Shown: positions 36,303 to 45,631, counted from the stretch's first letter. The stretch: 64,000 bases of DNA from an uncultured Sphingomonadaceae bacterium (GCA_947501325.1 CANMVC010000001.1:1364001-1428000); one strand, 5' to 3'. The notes: a model not told the origin generated them from the sequence alone. Numbers and translations: made by a program.

Positions 36303-38783
36303 ATGAAGAGTATGAATCGCGTCCTCATGGCGGCTCTGTGCAGCACTGCCCCTATCGCCGCAATCACCCCCGTTCATGCGCAGGATCAGGGTGCCGACGA
36401 CACAGTCGACGATAATATCATCATCGTGACGGCGACCCGCCGGGCACAGGATGTGCAGGATATTCCGCTCGCTGTGACGGCGGTCAGTCCAGTTCAGCTG
36501 GAACGGCAAGGCGTGGTCAACGTCCAGGATATCACACAGGTTTCATCAAGCTTTTCAACCTCAAACGCCCAGGCGGCGTCGGGCAGCGTCGTGCTGCAAA
36601 TCAGGGGCGTCGGCACGACATCCAACAATATCGGTTTTGAAAGCGCCGTCGGCATTTTCATTGACGGCGTTTATCAGTCCCGCCCCGGCATTGCCCTTTC
36701 CGAATTTGTCGATGTGGAACGGGTGGAAGTCCTGCGCGGACCGCAGGGCACATTGTTTGGGCGCAATACCTCTGCCGGGGCGTTGACGATCACCAATGTG
36801 CGGCCTGATGTCAGTGAGTTTGGCGGTTTCGTGAACGCAACCTATGGCAATTATGACCTGATCAATGTGCAGGGTGCGATTAACGTCCCGATTGTTCAGG
36901 ATACTCTGGCGCTGCGCCTGACCGGTGCCTATCGTGAGCGCGATGGCTTTATCGATGTGGTTGATGAAACCGGCAAAATTGGCGAGTCCAACGAGAAAGA
37001 CCAATATCTTATCCGCGGTCAGCTCGGCTATGAAGGTGATAGCGGCCTGACCGTGCGGGTGATTGGTGATTTTTCGAAGAGCACTGCCAATTGCTGTTCG
37101 GCGGTGGAATTGCTGGCATCGCCGCTCGAAACAGCAGGCTTGTTTGAGGCGGTTGGCCTTGGGCCCCGTGGCGGACAGTTCCAGCCAAACACCGGCCAGG
37201 AAGCGGCCGATGACCGCATCGCGTCGGCCAATTTTGCGCCTCGTGGCGACCTCGAACAATGGGGCGTTACGGCAGAGGTGGAACATCCGATCAGCGACAG
37301 CGCCGACATCATCTATATCGGCTCCTATCGGGAGTTTGACAGTTTAGAAAGGTACGACTCCGATTTCACCGCGCTGGATATTTTCGATGTCGATCGGGCA
37401 CGGGCCAATATCAACACTATGACCCATGAACTGCGGGTGCAGGGTGAGGCGTTTGACGGCGCGCTCAACTGGCTCGTCGGTGGCTATTATTCCGACGAGG
37501 ATATCAAGCAGGATGTCAGCTTCTCACTCGGTGAAGACTATGACGCGCTGGTCGGCGCGCTGTTGCAAGGGGCGCTGGGCGCCAATCCGCTGGAGCAATT
37601 GTCCGGCGGTGTTGATCCTTCTGTAGTGACCGCGACCAACAGCTATACGCAAAACAGCAAAAGCTGGTCGCTTTTCACCCATAACACGCTGGAAGTGATT
37701 GACGGTTTGAAATTGACTGTTGGTTTGCGCTACTCGGATGAGAGCAAGGATGGTGGTTTTGAACAAACCGCAAGCAACAATCCGCTTTGCACCAGTATCC
37801 GCGCGGCGTTTATCAACAACCCGGCCGCCGTACCTCCGGCCGCCGTGTCCTTGGGATGCTTTGCCTTTCTTGCTCCGGCGACCGGATCAGATGCGACGGA
37901 TGCAGAAATTCCATTCGCCTTTCTGCCGCGTCCCTTTGAAGGCGAGTTTAACGACAGCGAGCTTATCTACACCGGCAAGATCGCTTATGAATTTGCCGCA
38001 CCGGTGAATATCTATGCGAGCTTCACCCACGGTTATAAATCCGGTGGCTTCAACCTCGACTCAACCGCGGCGGCCGGAGGCGGCGACCCGCGTTTCGATT
38101 CCGAAGAGGTTGATGCCTATGAGGTGGGCTTGAAAGCCAAGTTTCTCGATAATCGCGTCACTTTGAATGTTGCGGGTTTCCATGAGGAATTTACCAATTT
38201 CCAAATTCTTGAATTTACCGGCGCCCAGTTCCAGACGTTCAACGTCCCCAAAGCGAAAACCACGGGCGTCGAAATTGAAACCGTCATTCGTCCGGATGAC
38301 AATTTCACCCTGAACGCCGGCCTTACTTATACGGATGCACGCTATCCCAATGACTGCGCCGGTGATTTGACCGATAATCAGGTTCTCAACCTGTGCGGCG
38401 CCTCGCTCACCAACGCGCCAGACATTGTTGCCATTGCGGGCGCGACCTGGGAAAAGGATATCGGCAATAATCTCGATTTCTTCCTGAACGGGCAAATTCG
38501 CATGGAAAGTGACCGCCGGACATCGACTCAGCCATCTAACCCCAATGATCTCGATGATCAGACACCGCTTCCCTTCGATATTCAGGACGGAAACACGAAA
38601 ATCAACTTGCGCGCCGGCATCGGCAGTCAGGATGATGTCTGGGGCATAGAGGCGTGGGTCAATAACCTGACCAATGAAGTCACCCGCGGGGTGACCTTTA
38701 ACACCGTCCTGCGGTCTGGGTCCCGGTCAGCCTATCTGCAGGAACCTCGCACATTTGGTGTTACGCTGCGCGGAAAATTCTAA
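36303..38783 (+). CDS. TonB-dependent receptor 1
   Basis: 826 residues. A signal peptide ends near AITPVHAQ, followed by a TonB-box-like start to the plug (DNIIIVTATRRAQDVQDIPL). The plug has RGVGTTSNN and VEVLRGPQGTLFGRNTSAGA, and the 22-strand barrel ends in VTLRGKF with terminal Phe. This type imports scarce nutrients across the outer membrane using TonB energy; no siderophore-specific feature is visible, and the proteobacterial class with VTATRRAQ boxes often handles carbon compounds. GGAGAG stands seven bases before the ATG at 36303. It is about three-quarters identical by eye to the next gene. Confidence 0.93.
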   Translation: MKSMNRVLMAALCSTAPIAAITPVHAQDQGADDTVDDNIIIVTATRRAQDVQDIPLAVTAVSPVQLERQGVVNVQDITQVSSSFSTSNAQAASGSVVLQIRGVGTTSNNIGFESAVGIFIDGVYQSRPGIALSEFVDVERVEVLRGPQGTLFGRNTSAGALTITNVRPDVSEFGGFVNATYGNYDLINVQGAINVPIVQDTLALRLTGAYRERDGFIDVVDETGKIGESNEKDQYLIRGQLGYEGDSGLTVRVIGDFSKSTANCCSAVELLASPLETAGLFEAVGLGPRGGQFQPNTGQEAADDRIASANFAPRGDLEQWGVTAEVEHPISDSADIIYIGSYREFDSLERYDSDFTALDIFDVDRARANINTMTHELRVQGEAFDGALNWLVGGYYSDEDIKQDVSFSLGEDYDALVGALLQGALGANPLEQLSGGVDPSVVTATNSYTQNSKSWSLFTHNTLEVIDGLKLTVGLRYSDESKDGGFEQTASNNPLCTSIRAAFINNPAAVPPAAVSLGCFAFLAPATGSDATDAEIPFAFLPRPFEGEFNDSELIYTGKIAYEFAAPVNIYASFTHGYKSGGFNLDSTAAAGGGDPRFDSEEVDAYEVGLKAKFLDNRVTLNVAGFHEEFTNFQILEFTGAQFQTFNVPKAKTTGVEIETVIRPDDNFTLNAGLTYTDARYPNDCAGDLTDNQVLNLCGASLTNAPDIVAIAGATWEKDIGNNLDFFLNGQIRMESDRRTSTQPSNPNDLDDQTPLPFDIQDGNTKINLRAGIGSQDDVWGIEAWVNNLTNEVTRGVTFNTVLRSGSRSAYLQEPRTFGVTLRGKF

Positions 38784-38821
38784 AACTATAGTGGTTTAGG
38801 GGGCATTTCGTCAGCATGATT

Positions 38822-38847
38822 GGGGCCGGTCTTCCGGCCCCTTTTTT
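38822..38847 (+). terminator. Rho-independent terminator of TonB receptor 1
   Basis: A perfect eight-pair stem, GGGGCCGG-TCTT-CCGGCCCC, is followed by six T. It lies about 40 bases after the stop codon, so each receptor is probably transcribed separately. Confidence 0.9.
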
Positions 38848-39012
38848 GTGCCACCATCCTTTTTGGTACACGTCAGATAGTGTATCGATAGCATCATATA
38901 TACCACAAATTGTGTTTATGGCCTCCCATGAATCGCAGATTTACGCTGTTTTCAATGTAACATTTTTACCACGGCTGGCCATATTCTGCACAGATATGCG
39001 CATATCCTCTTG

Positions 39013-39032
39013 ATTTAACGGTCCGATTAATC
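39013..39032. promoter_or_regulatory. Shared palindrome, copy 2 (upstream of TonB receptor 2)
   Basis: ATTTAACGGTCCGATTAATC keeps the copy-1 spacing and lies 119 bases before the receptor ATG, almost the same distance as copy 1. Confidence 0.55.
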
Positions 39033-39131
39033 GACCTAGGCCGATGAAACCAATGCAATGAGATCATTATCCTTCCCCAAATTACAGGGACAAATGACAA
39101 GCGGCGGCAAGTTCAACGGGAGAGAATGTTT

Positions 39132-41714
39132 ATGAAAAGTTTGAATCGCGTCTTTATGGCAGCACTGTGTACCAGTGCCATGACCGCCCCCGCCTACGCA
39201 CAAGATGCCGGTGCTGAAGAGGTTGATGACAATGTCATCATCGTGACCGCCACCCGCCGTGCCCAAGATGTCCAGGATATTCCGCTTGCTGTGACGGCCG
39301 TTAGCCCAGTCCAGCTGGAGCAACAGGGCGTCGTTAATGTTCAAAATATCGGAAGCGTATCCCCAAGCTTCTCGACCTCTAATGCGCAAACCGCATCGGG
39401 AACCGTCGTTCTTCGTATTCGCGGCGTTGGTACAACTTCCAATAATATCGGCTTTGAATCAGCCGTCGGCATCTTCGTGGACGGTGCTTACCAGTCCCGT
39501 CCAGGTGTTGCACTTGGCGAGTTTGTCGATGTGGAACGTGTCGAGGTTCTGCGTGGCCCACAAGGCACATTGTTCGGACGCAACACATCAGCGGGCGCAC
39601 TGAACATCACCAACAAGCGCCCTGACCTTGATGAATTTGGCGGTTTTGTGAATGCAACATATGGCAATTTTGACCATATGAGCGTGCAAGGCGCGATCAA
39701 CGCTCCAATTATTGAGGATACATTGGCACTGCGCGTAACCGGTGCGTATCGGAAACGTGACGGCTTTGTGGATATTATCGACAGCGCAGGAAACAGTGTT
39801 GGCGATTCTAACGACACAGATCAGTATCTCGTTCGTGGCCAACTTGGTTACGAAAGCGATGGCGGCATTCAGGCGCGTTTGATCGTGGACTATTCAAAGA
39901 GCACGGCAAGTTGTTGTGCGGCTGTAGAGGTCCTTCAATCCGGAATTGAAACAGCAGGTCTCTTTGGCGCGGTCGGCCTTGGCGCACGTGGCGGCATGGC
40001 TGCTCCCGACGTTGCGTTGACCCCGTTTGATACCACGGCAGCGCAACAGGCTGTGGACAATCGCATCGCCACCTCTGATCTGAGAGCCGATCCTTCCAAC
40101 GATCAATGGGGCATTACTGGCGAGATCGAATTTCCGATCGGTGACAGTGCTGACCTGATTTACATCGGTTCATACCGCGAATTCCGGGCAGAAGAAGCTT
40201 ATGATTCGGATTTCTCAGGCCTTGATATCTTCAACGTCCTGCCCGGCAGCGATACAGCCATCGACACAATGACCCATGAACTTCGTCTGCAAGGCGAAGC
40301 CTTTGGTGGTGCACTCGACTGGTTGGTTGGTGCTTATTATTCTGATGAAGATATCACTCAGTCCACCAACTTCGGTCTGGGCCAGGATTATGACCGTCTT
40401 GTCGGCGCTCTTTTGGCAGCTGGTACGGGCGGCGCGACGCTGAACCCGGCTAGCCCACTTTTCGCCGGCGCAACACCACTGCAAACATTGACTGGTATCG
40501 ATCCTGCAACGGTTCGGACCACCAATGCTTATACACAAAGCAGCAAAAGCTGGTCGGTGTTCACGCACAACACGCTGGAAGTTGCTCAAGGACTTAAACT
40601 GACACTTGGTCTGCGCTATTCAGATGAAAGCAAAGACGGTTCATTCAGCCAGCCGGCGATCAGCAACGATCTCTGCCCCGCAACGCTGGGTCAGATTTTT
40701 GCTGGTGGTCTCCCAGGTGGTGCTGGTAGTCCTCTGACCAACAGCTACTTTGGACTGGGTTGTTTTGCGTTTGTCGCGCCAGCAATCGGAACAGATGCAA
40801 ACCCGTTCCCACTGCCGCGGCCTTTCGTCAGCGAATTTAGCGATGAAGAACTGATCTATACCGGTAAAGTGAGCTATGAATTTGCCGATCCTGTAACCGT
40901 TTATGCCAGCTTTACGCATGGTTATAAATCCGGTGGTTTCAACCTCGATTCCACGGCAGCATCCGGCGGCGCTGATCCGCGCTTTGCTTCGGAAGAAGTC
41001 GATGCGTATGAAGTTGGTCTGAAAGCCAAATTCCTCGATAACGCTGTGACCTTGAATGTTGCAGGTTTCCATGAGGAATTTACAGACTTCCAGGTTCTGG
41101 AATTCACTGGCGCTCAGTTCACCACGTTTAATGTTCCAAGTGCGAAATCAACCGGTATTGAAATTGAGACAGTCATTCGTCCGGATGACAATTTCACAAT
41201 CAACGGCGGTCTGACTTACACCGATGCAAGATATCCAAGTGACTGTGCCGGTACGCAAACCGACTCTGCCAATGTGGTAAGTCTTTGCGGCAATTCGCTA
41301 ACCAACGCTCCGAAATGGGTTGGTATCATGGGTGCGACTTATGATCGTGACCTTGGCGACAGCCTGAAGTTCTTCCTCAATGGTCAGCTGCGCATGGAAA
41401 GCGATCGTCGGACTTCAACTCAAGCCACTACGGTCCCTAGTGCTGCACAAATTGCAGCAGCTGGGAGCGTTCAGGCAGCAGTTGATGCAGCTCCGCTCGT
41501 TCCATTCGATGTTCAGGATGGCACAATCAAAATCAACATGCGGGCTGGTATCGGTGATATCGATGACGCATGGGGCATCGAGGCTTGGGTTACAAACCTG
41601 ACCAATGAAGTGACCCGCGGGGTGACCTTTAATACGGTGCTGCGCTCTGGCTCTCGGTCAGCGTTCATCCAGGAACCACGCATGTTTGGTGTGACCCTTC
41701 GCGGCAAGTTCTAA
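39132..41714 (+). CDS. TonB-dependent receptor 2
   Basis: 860 residues, paralogous to receptor 1 along its whole length, including plug motifs VEVLRGPQGTLFGRNTSAGA and the VTLRGKF end. It is about 34 residues longer, mainly from insertions near residues 300-320, 430-460 and 755-775, likely extracellular loops. Its leader (GGGAGAGAATGTTT before ATG 39132) matches that of receptor 1. Third-position choice looks different by eye, with more CGT and CTT codons, suggesting stronger expression or a different history. Substrate is unknown; the pair may take up related but different molecules. Confidence 0.93.
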   Translation: MKSLNRVFMAALCTSAMTAPAYAQDAGAEEVDDNVIIVTATRRAQDVQDIPLAVTAVSPVQLEQQGVVNVQNIGSVSPSFSTSNAQTASGTVVLRIRGVGTTSNNIGFESAVGIFVDGAYQSRPGVALGEFVDVERVEVLRGPQGTLFGRNTSAGALNITNKRPDLDEFGGFVNATYGNFDHMSVQGAINAPIIEDTLALRVTGAYRKRDGFVDIIDSAGNSVGDSNDTDQYLVRGQLGYESDGGIQARLIVDYSKSTASCCAAVEVLQSGIETAGLFGAVGLGARGGMAAPDVALTPFDTTAAQQAVDNRIATSDLRADPSNDQWGITGEIEFPIGDSADLIYIGSYREFRAEEAYDSDFSGLDIFNVLPGSDTAIDTMTHELRLQGEAFGGALDWLVGAYYSDEDITQSTNFGLGQDYDRLVGALLAAGTGGATLNPASPLFAGATPLQTLTGIDPATVRTTNAYTQSSKSWSVFTHNTLEVAQGLKLTLGLRYSDESKDGSFSQPAISNDLCPATLGQIFAGGLPGGAGSPLTNSYFGLGCFAFVAPAIGTDANPFPLPRPFVSEFSDEELIYTGKVSYEFADPVTVYASFTHGYKSGGFNLDSTAASGGADPRFASEEVDAYEVGLKAKFLDNAVTLNVAGFHEEFTDFQVLEFTGAQFTTFNVPSAKSTGIEIETVIRPDDNFTINGGLTYTDARYPSDCAGTQTDSANVVSLCGNSLTNAPKWVGIMGATYDRDLGDSLKFFLNGQLRMESDRRTSTQATTVPSAAQIAAAGSVQAAVDAAPLVPFDVQDGTIKINMRAGIGDIDDAWGIEAWVTNLTNEVTRGVTFNTVLRSGSRSAFIQEPRMFGVTLRGKF

Positions 41715-41753
41715 GGTTTAAATATTTGGGGGGCATTTCGTCACCACCAAGAA

Positions 41754-41782
41754 GGGGCCGGTTTTTCCGGCCCCTTTTTTTT
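41754..41782 (+). terminator. Rho-independent terminator of TonB receptor 2
   Basis: GGGGCCGG-TTTTT-CCGGCCCC is followed by eight T, the same stem as after receptor 1. A matching GGGGGCATTTCGTCA lies just upstream at 41729-41743. Confidence 0.92.
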
Positions 41783-41836
41783 GCCCCCCAATCAATGCCG
41801 GTTGCGCGCACGCATGATCGGTGCAAAAGTCCGGCC

Positions 41837-42997
41837 ATGAACAGCTATAGTTTTCAAACCGTGCCGGTCCTGCATTTTGGCGAGGGTTGCCTTGCGATGC
41901 TGGCCGATCAAATCGCCGCCCTGGGCGGGACCCGACCGCTGATCGTTACCGACAAAGGCATTATCGCCGCGGGCCTGATTGCCCCGGTCGAACAGGCGTT
42001 ATCCAACGCGGGTTTATCCGCACAGATATATGATGCGGTCATTGCTGATCCACCCGAAGCTGTGGTGCAGCAAGCCATTGATATGGCGAAAGCGGCTGCG
42101 GTCGATATCGTCATTGGTCTGGGCGGCGGCAGTTCGCTGGACACCTCCAAGGTGGTCGCCGCGCTGGCGATAGATGGCGCGCAAGGTCTTTCCGAAATCT
42201 ATGGTGTCGGCCAATTGGCGCGCAAAGGCCGTCCGACCATATTAATCCCGACGACATCGGGAACGGGCTCCGAAGTCACCGCTATTTCGATCCTGACCAC
42301 GGGCGAGACGACGAAGGCGGGCATTGTGTCCCCGCATCTCTTTGCCGATGCTGCGATCCTGGACCCTGCATTGACGCTGGGCCTGCCCGCTGACGTCACC
42401 GCGGCCACGGGTATCGATGCGATGGTTCATGCGATCGAGGCCTACACTGGCCGCCATGCGAAAAACCCGCTGTCCGATATGCTGGCGATAGAGGCGCTGA
42501 AACTGCTCACCGCCCATATCGAAACCGCCTGTTCGGACGGCACCAATATGGTGGCACGCGAAGCCATGCTGCGTGGCTCGATGCTCGCCGGGCAGGCTTT
42601 TGCAAATTCTCCGGTTGGCGCGATCCATGCGCTCGCTTATCCGCTTGGCGGGATTTATCATATCCCGCACGGCCTCTCCAATGCGCTGGTGATGCCGCAT
42701 ATCATGCAGTTTAATCTCGACGCAGCGGCGCCGCTTTATGCAGAATTGGCTGATGCTTTGGATGTGCCGAAAACCGGTCCCAATAGTGCCGAAGCCCGCG
42801 CGCAGGAATTGATCGACTATCTTGAAGGCCTGGCCGTAAAGGTAAAAGCGCCCCGCCGCTTGCGCGAAGTCGGAATAGCCGAAGATGCGGTGGATGCGCT
42901 GGCTGAGGCTGCCATGTTGCAGACCAGACTGCTCGTCAACAATCCCAAAGAGCTGGACCTCGCCGACGCCAAACGGATCTATGCCGATGCCTGGTAA
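41837..42997 (+). CDS. Iron-containing (group III) alcohol dehydrogenase
   Basis: A 386-residue NAD(P)-dependent dehydrogenase of the Fe-ADH family. The cofactor motif GGGSSLDTSK lies near residue 99 and PTTSGTGSE near 138. The metal ligands lie in DAMVHAIEAY near 195, AIHALAYPLGG near 262 and HIPHGLSNALVMPH near 275. The start is the ATG at 41837 because the conserved N-terminus begins there; its ribosome site is weak. The thioesterase gene overlaps its end. Family members oxidise or reduce short alcohols and aldehydes; context with an acyl-CoA dehydrogenase suggests catabolism of an alcohol-derived acid. Confidence 0.93.
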   Translation: MNSYSFQTVPVLHFGEGCLAMLADQIAALGGTRPLIVTDKGIIAAGLIAPVEQALSNAGLSAQIYDAVIADPPEAVVQQAIDMAKAAAVDIVIGLGGGSSLDTSKVVAALAIDGAQGLSEIYGVGQLARKGRPTILIPTTSGTGSEVTAISILTTGETTKAGIVSPHLFADAAILDPALTLGLPADVTAATGIDAMVHAIEAYTGRHAKNPLSDMLAIEALKLLTAHIETACSDGTNMVAREAMLRGSMLAGQAFANSPVGAIHALAYPLGGIYHIPHGLSNALVMPHIMQFNLDAAAPLYAELADALDVPKTGPNSAEARAQELIDYLEGLAVKVKAPRRLREVGIAEDAVDALAEAAMLQTRLLVNNPKELDLADAKRIYADAW

Positions 42998-43430
42998 AGA
43001 GCGCACCCCGCCGCCAATGTGGGATGATTATCGCGATGGCTCATCGATCACCACGCGCTGGAACGACAATGATCCCTATGGTCACGTCAATAATGCGGTC
43101 TATTATTTCTGGTTTGATAGTGCGGTGAACCGCTATCTGATCGAGCAGGGCGCGCTCGACATTGAAAAGAGCGATGTCATCGGGTTGGTGGTCCAGACGT
43201 CTTGCGAATATTTTGCTCCTATCGCCTTTCCCGATCTGGTCGAGGCGCGCATCCGGGTCGAGAAGCTCGGCCGGACCAGCGTGACCTATGGTGTGGGCCT
43301 GTTTCGGGGTGAAGAAAAAACCGCATCGGCGGCGGGCAGCTTCACCCATGTCTATGTGGATCGGGAGAGCCGGCGGCCGACACCCCTGTCCGCGCCCTTG
43401 CGTTCTGCGCTGGAATTGATAACCCTTTAA
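42987..43430 (+). CDS. Hot-dog fold acyl-CoA thioesterase
   Basis: About 147 residues of the 4-hydroxybenzoyl-CoA thioesterase-like group. TRWNDNDPYGHVNNAVYYFWFD is the signature, with the catalytic Asp in the NDPYGHVNN turn. It probably hydrolyses an acyl-CoA in the cytoplasm. The start is unsure: ATG 42987, 42981 and 43017 are all in frame. The first two overlap the dehydrogenase stop and imply coupling. Its stop codon lies within the palindrome that precedes the acyl-CoA dehydrogenase. Confidence 0.85.
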   Translation: MPGKERTPPPMWDDYRDGSSITTRWNDNDPYGHVNNAVYYFWFDSAVNRYLIEQGALDIEKSDVIGLVVQTSCEYFAPIAFPDLVEARIRVEKLGRTSVTYGVGLFRGEEKTASAAGSFTHVYVDRESRRPTPLSAPLRSALELITL

Positions 43431-43444
43431 CTGAGCAGTTAAAG
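43425..43444. promoter_or_regulatory. Shared palindrome, copy 3 (upstream of acyl-CoA dehydrogenase)
   Basis: CTTTAACTGAGCAGTTAAAG is palindromic except for the central two bases. It covers the thioesterase stop codon and part of the AAAGGA ribosome site of the next gene, whose ATG is at 43455. Its half-site matches the other three copies. Confidence 0.5.
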
Positions 43445-43454
43445 GACCAGGACC

Positions 43455-44597
43455 ATGCGCCACGCCGAGGATACCGAAGAACGCCAGCAATTTCGGGAAA
43501 TGACCCGGCGTTTTATCGAAACCGAGTTGCAGCCTCATGCCAATGCGTGGGACGAAGCGGGAGAAATTCCGTGGGAGGTCCATCAAAAAGTGGGCGCGCT
43601 GGGCACCTGGGGCTTTGGTGTGGCCGAGCAATATGGCGGTCTTGGTTTTGACGATATGTATATGCGCTGCATCTGGGGCGAAGAGGCGGCCCGGGCCCAT
43701 AATGGCGGCACGTTGGCGGCACTGGGCGGGCGCAGCATCTCCATTGGGCCGATCGAGAAACTGGCGTCTCAGGAGATCAAGGACCGTATTCTCAAGGACA
43801 TCGTCCAAGGGCGGGTCGGTTCCAGTCTCGGCGTGACGGAGCCCGGCGGCGGCTCCGATGTAGCCAATATGAAAACAACCGCGCGGCAAGACGGCAATCA
43901 CTGGATCATCAACGGGTCCAAGACATTCATTACGGGTGGTATGACTTCCGACTATTTTGTCGTCGGTGCGCGAACCGGTGGGGAGGGGCTGAACGGAATT
44001 TCCCTCTTTCTGGTCGAGAAGGATATGGAGGGTTTTTCCCGCACCGCGCTCGACAAGAAAATGGGCTGGTGGGCGTCGGATCAGGCTACTTTATATTTCG
44101 ATGATGTCCGGGTTCCGGCAGGGAATATGCTGGGTGATGAAGGGCGTGGCTTCATTCAGATCATGCATAATTTCAACTATGAACGGCTCGGCATGGTCGC
44201 CCAGTGCCTTGGCATGATGCGGGTATTGCTGGAGGAATCCATCGCTTATGCGCAGCAACGCGAAACCTTCGGCAAACCGCTCAGCCAGCATCAGGTGATC
44301 CGCCACAAAATCGCGGAAATGTCGGCCCGTGTCGATGCGACCGAGGCGTGGGTGAACCAGATTTGTTTTCTGACGGAATATGGCCAGATGCCGGTCGATC
44401 AAATCTGCAAAGCCAAGTTTTTCAGCACCAAGAATCTCGAATATTGTGCCAGCGAAGCCATGCAAATCTGGGGCGGGGCCGCCTATTTGCGCGGCAATGT
44501 CGTGGAGCGTTTTTACCGCGAGGTGAAAGTCATGGCGATTGGCGGTGGGTCAGAGGAGATCATGCGTGATCTGGCGGTGCGGCAAATGGGGCTTTAA
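43455..44597 (+). CDS. Acyl-CoA dehydrogenase
   Basis: A 380-residue FAD enzyme introducing the alpha-beta double bond into an acyl-CoA. LGVTEPGGGSDVANMKTTA is the FAD/substrate signature near residue 125, INGSKTFITGG follows, and MQIWGGAAYLRGNVVERFYREVK and GGSEEIMRDL are the C-terminal blocks. Substrate length cannot be told. It follows the alcohol dehydrogenase and thioesterase genes, which together could carry an alcohol through aldehyde and acid to beta-oxidation, though no aldehyde dehydrogenase or CoA ligase is present locally. Confidence 0.93.
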   Translation: MRHAEDTEERQQFREMTRRFIETELQPHANAWDEAGEIPWEVHQKVGALGTWGFGVAEQYGGLGFDDMYMRCIWGEEAARAHNGGTLAALGGRSISIGPIEKLASQEIKDRILKDIVQGRVGSSLGVTEPGGGSDVANMKTTARQDGNHWIINGSKTFITGGMTSDYFVVGARTGGEGLNGISLFLVEKDMEGFSRTALDKKMGWWASDQATLYFDDVRVPAGNMLGDEGRGFIQIMHNFNYERLGMVAQCLGMMRVLLEESIAYAQQRETFGKPLSQHQVIRHKIAEMSARVDATEAWVNQICFLTEYGQMPVDQICKAKFFSTKNLEYCASEAMQIWGGAAYLRGNVVERFYREVKVMAIGGGSEEIMRDLAVRQMGL

Positions 44598-44625
44598 CTG
44601 CCCTGTCAATAGGTCTAACCCCATT

Positions 44626-44697
44626 CCGTTAACCCCGAGCCTGTCGAAGGGTGTTTCGCAATCGATAGACGTCCTTCGACAGGCTCAGGACTAACGG
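44626..44697. repeat. Palindromic repeat (VRAEPVEA type) before the DMT transporter gene
   Basis: Arms CCGTT..GAGCCTGTCGAAGG and CCTTCGACAGGCTCAGGACTAACGG are inverted over about 72 bases. The left arm has diverged, so this is an older or degenerate copy. It fills the gap between the acyl-CoA dehydrogenase and transporter genes. Confidence 0.75.
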
Positions 44698-44706
44698 GAA
44701 TTGGTT

Positions 44707-45630
44707 ATGGCATTACCGGGTTCCAGTCCAAATAATGTTAGCGACGGCCCGCCGATATTGCCGATAAGTTCGGTGCTCATCGGACTGGCGTTTTTTTGCC
44801 TGATGGATGTCGCAATGAAGAGCCTGAGCATCTCGCTCGGCGCTTATAATGCGATATTCTGGCGGGTGCTGCTGGCGCTGCTTTTGGTAAGCGCATTCCA
44901 TTTCGCGCGACGCCCCAGATGGCCGGCCATGCCCACCTTGAAAATCCATTTGCAGCGCGGCATTATTACCGTCTTCATGGCCTATCTGTTCTTCTGGGCG
45001 CTTGTGCGCGTGCCCATTGCCGAAGCCGTAGCGCTATCGTTTATCGCACCGATTATCGCGCTTTATCTGGCCGCGGTTTTTCTGGGTGAGACTATCCACC
45101 GCAATGCGATTTTCGCGTCTGTCCTTGGCCTTGCCGGCGTTGTCGTCATCGGCTGGGGCAAAATGAGAGGGGGTTATACCCATGATGAGCTGCTCGGTTT
45201 CGGAGCCGTGCTTCTATCAGCGCTGCTCTATGCGGCCAATCTGGTGATCCAGCGCAGCCAGGCGCTGCTGGCGGATCCCATAGAAATCAGCTTCTTCCAG
45301 AATCTTGTGGTGGGCGTCAGCTATGCGCTGGTCGCGCCGTTTTTCGCTGTCGTTCCCGATATCCAATATGCACCGGAATTTCTGGCCGCCGCGCTGCTGT
45401 CGATCATCTCGGCGCTGTTCATCGCCTGGGGCTATGCCCGGGCCCAGGCGCAGGTTCTGATCAATCTGGAATATAGCGCCTTTATCTGGGCGGCGATATT
45501 CGGGTGGATATTCTTTTCAGAGCCCGTCACTCTGCCGACCATATTCGGCACAGTGCTGATCGTGACCGGCTGCATATTAGCCACCCGTCGCGGTAGAACC
45601 GTCGCCCATATCGAAACCACCGCTATCTGA
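44707..45630 (+). CDS. EamA/DMT-superfamily transporter
   Basis: 307 residues with about ten predicted membrane helices in two EamA repeats. The first runs from PISSVLIGLAFFCLMDVAMK to VVIGWGK; the second from GFGAVLLSALLYAANLVIQR to IFGTVLIVTGCILATRR. DMT carriers export or import metabolites and the substrate cannot be predicted. The ATG at 44707 has GGGAA eight bases upstream. The YcaQ-type gene starts one base after its stop, so the two share a transcript. Confidence 0.88.
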   Translation: MALPGSSPNNVSDGPPILPISSVLIGLAFFCLMDVAMKSLSISLGAYNAIFWRVLLALLLVSAFHFARRPRWPAMPTLKIHLQRGIITVFMAYLFFWALVRVPIAEAVALSFIAPIIALYLAAVFLGETIHRNAIFASVLGLAGVVVIGWGKMRGGYTHDELLGFGAVLLSALLYAANLVIQRSQALLADPIEISFFQNLVVGVSYALVAPFFAVVPDIQYAPEFLAAALLSIISALFIAWGYARAQAQVLINLEYSAFIWAAIFGWIFFSEPVTLPTIFGTVLIVTGCILATRRGRTVAHIETTAI

Positions 45631-45631
45631 T

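Larger units (their letters stand above)
38784..39131. other. 348-base spacer between the two receptors
   Basis: It holds a conserved GGGGGCATTTCGTCA element at 38799-38813, a terminator at 38822-38847 and a copy of the shared palindrome at 39013-39032. The segment between terminator and palindrome is AT-rich and shows no gene. Confidence 0.6.

Noticed and set aside
36561-38495. Long minus-strand frames inside both TonB receptor genes
   Set aside because: They are antisense shadows of strongly supported receptor genes and carry no domains.
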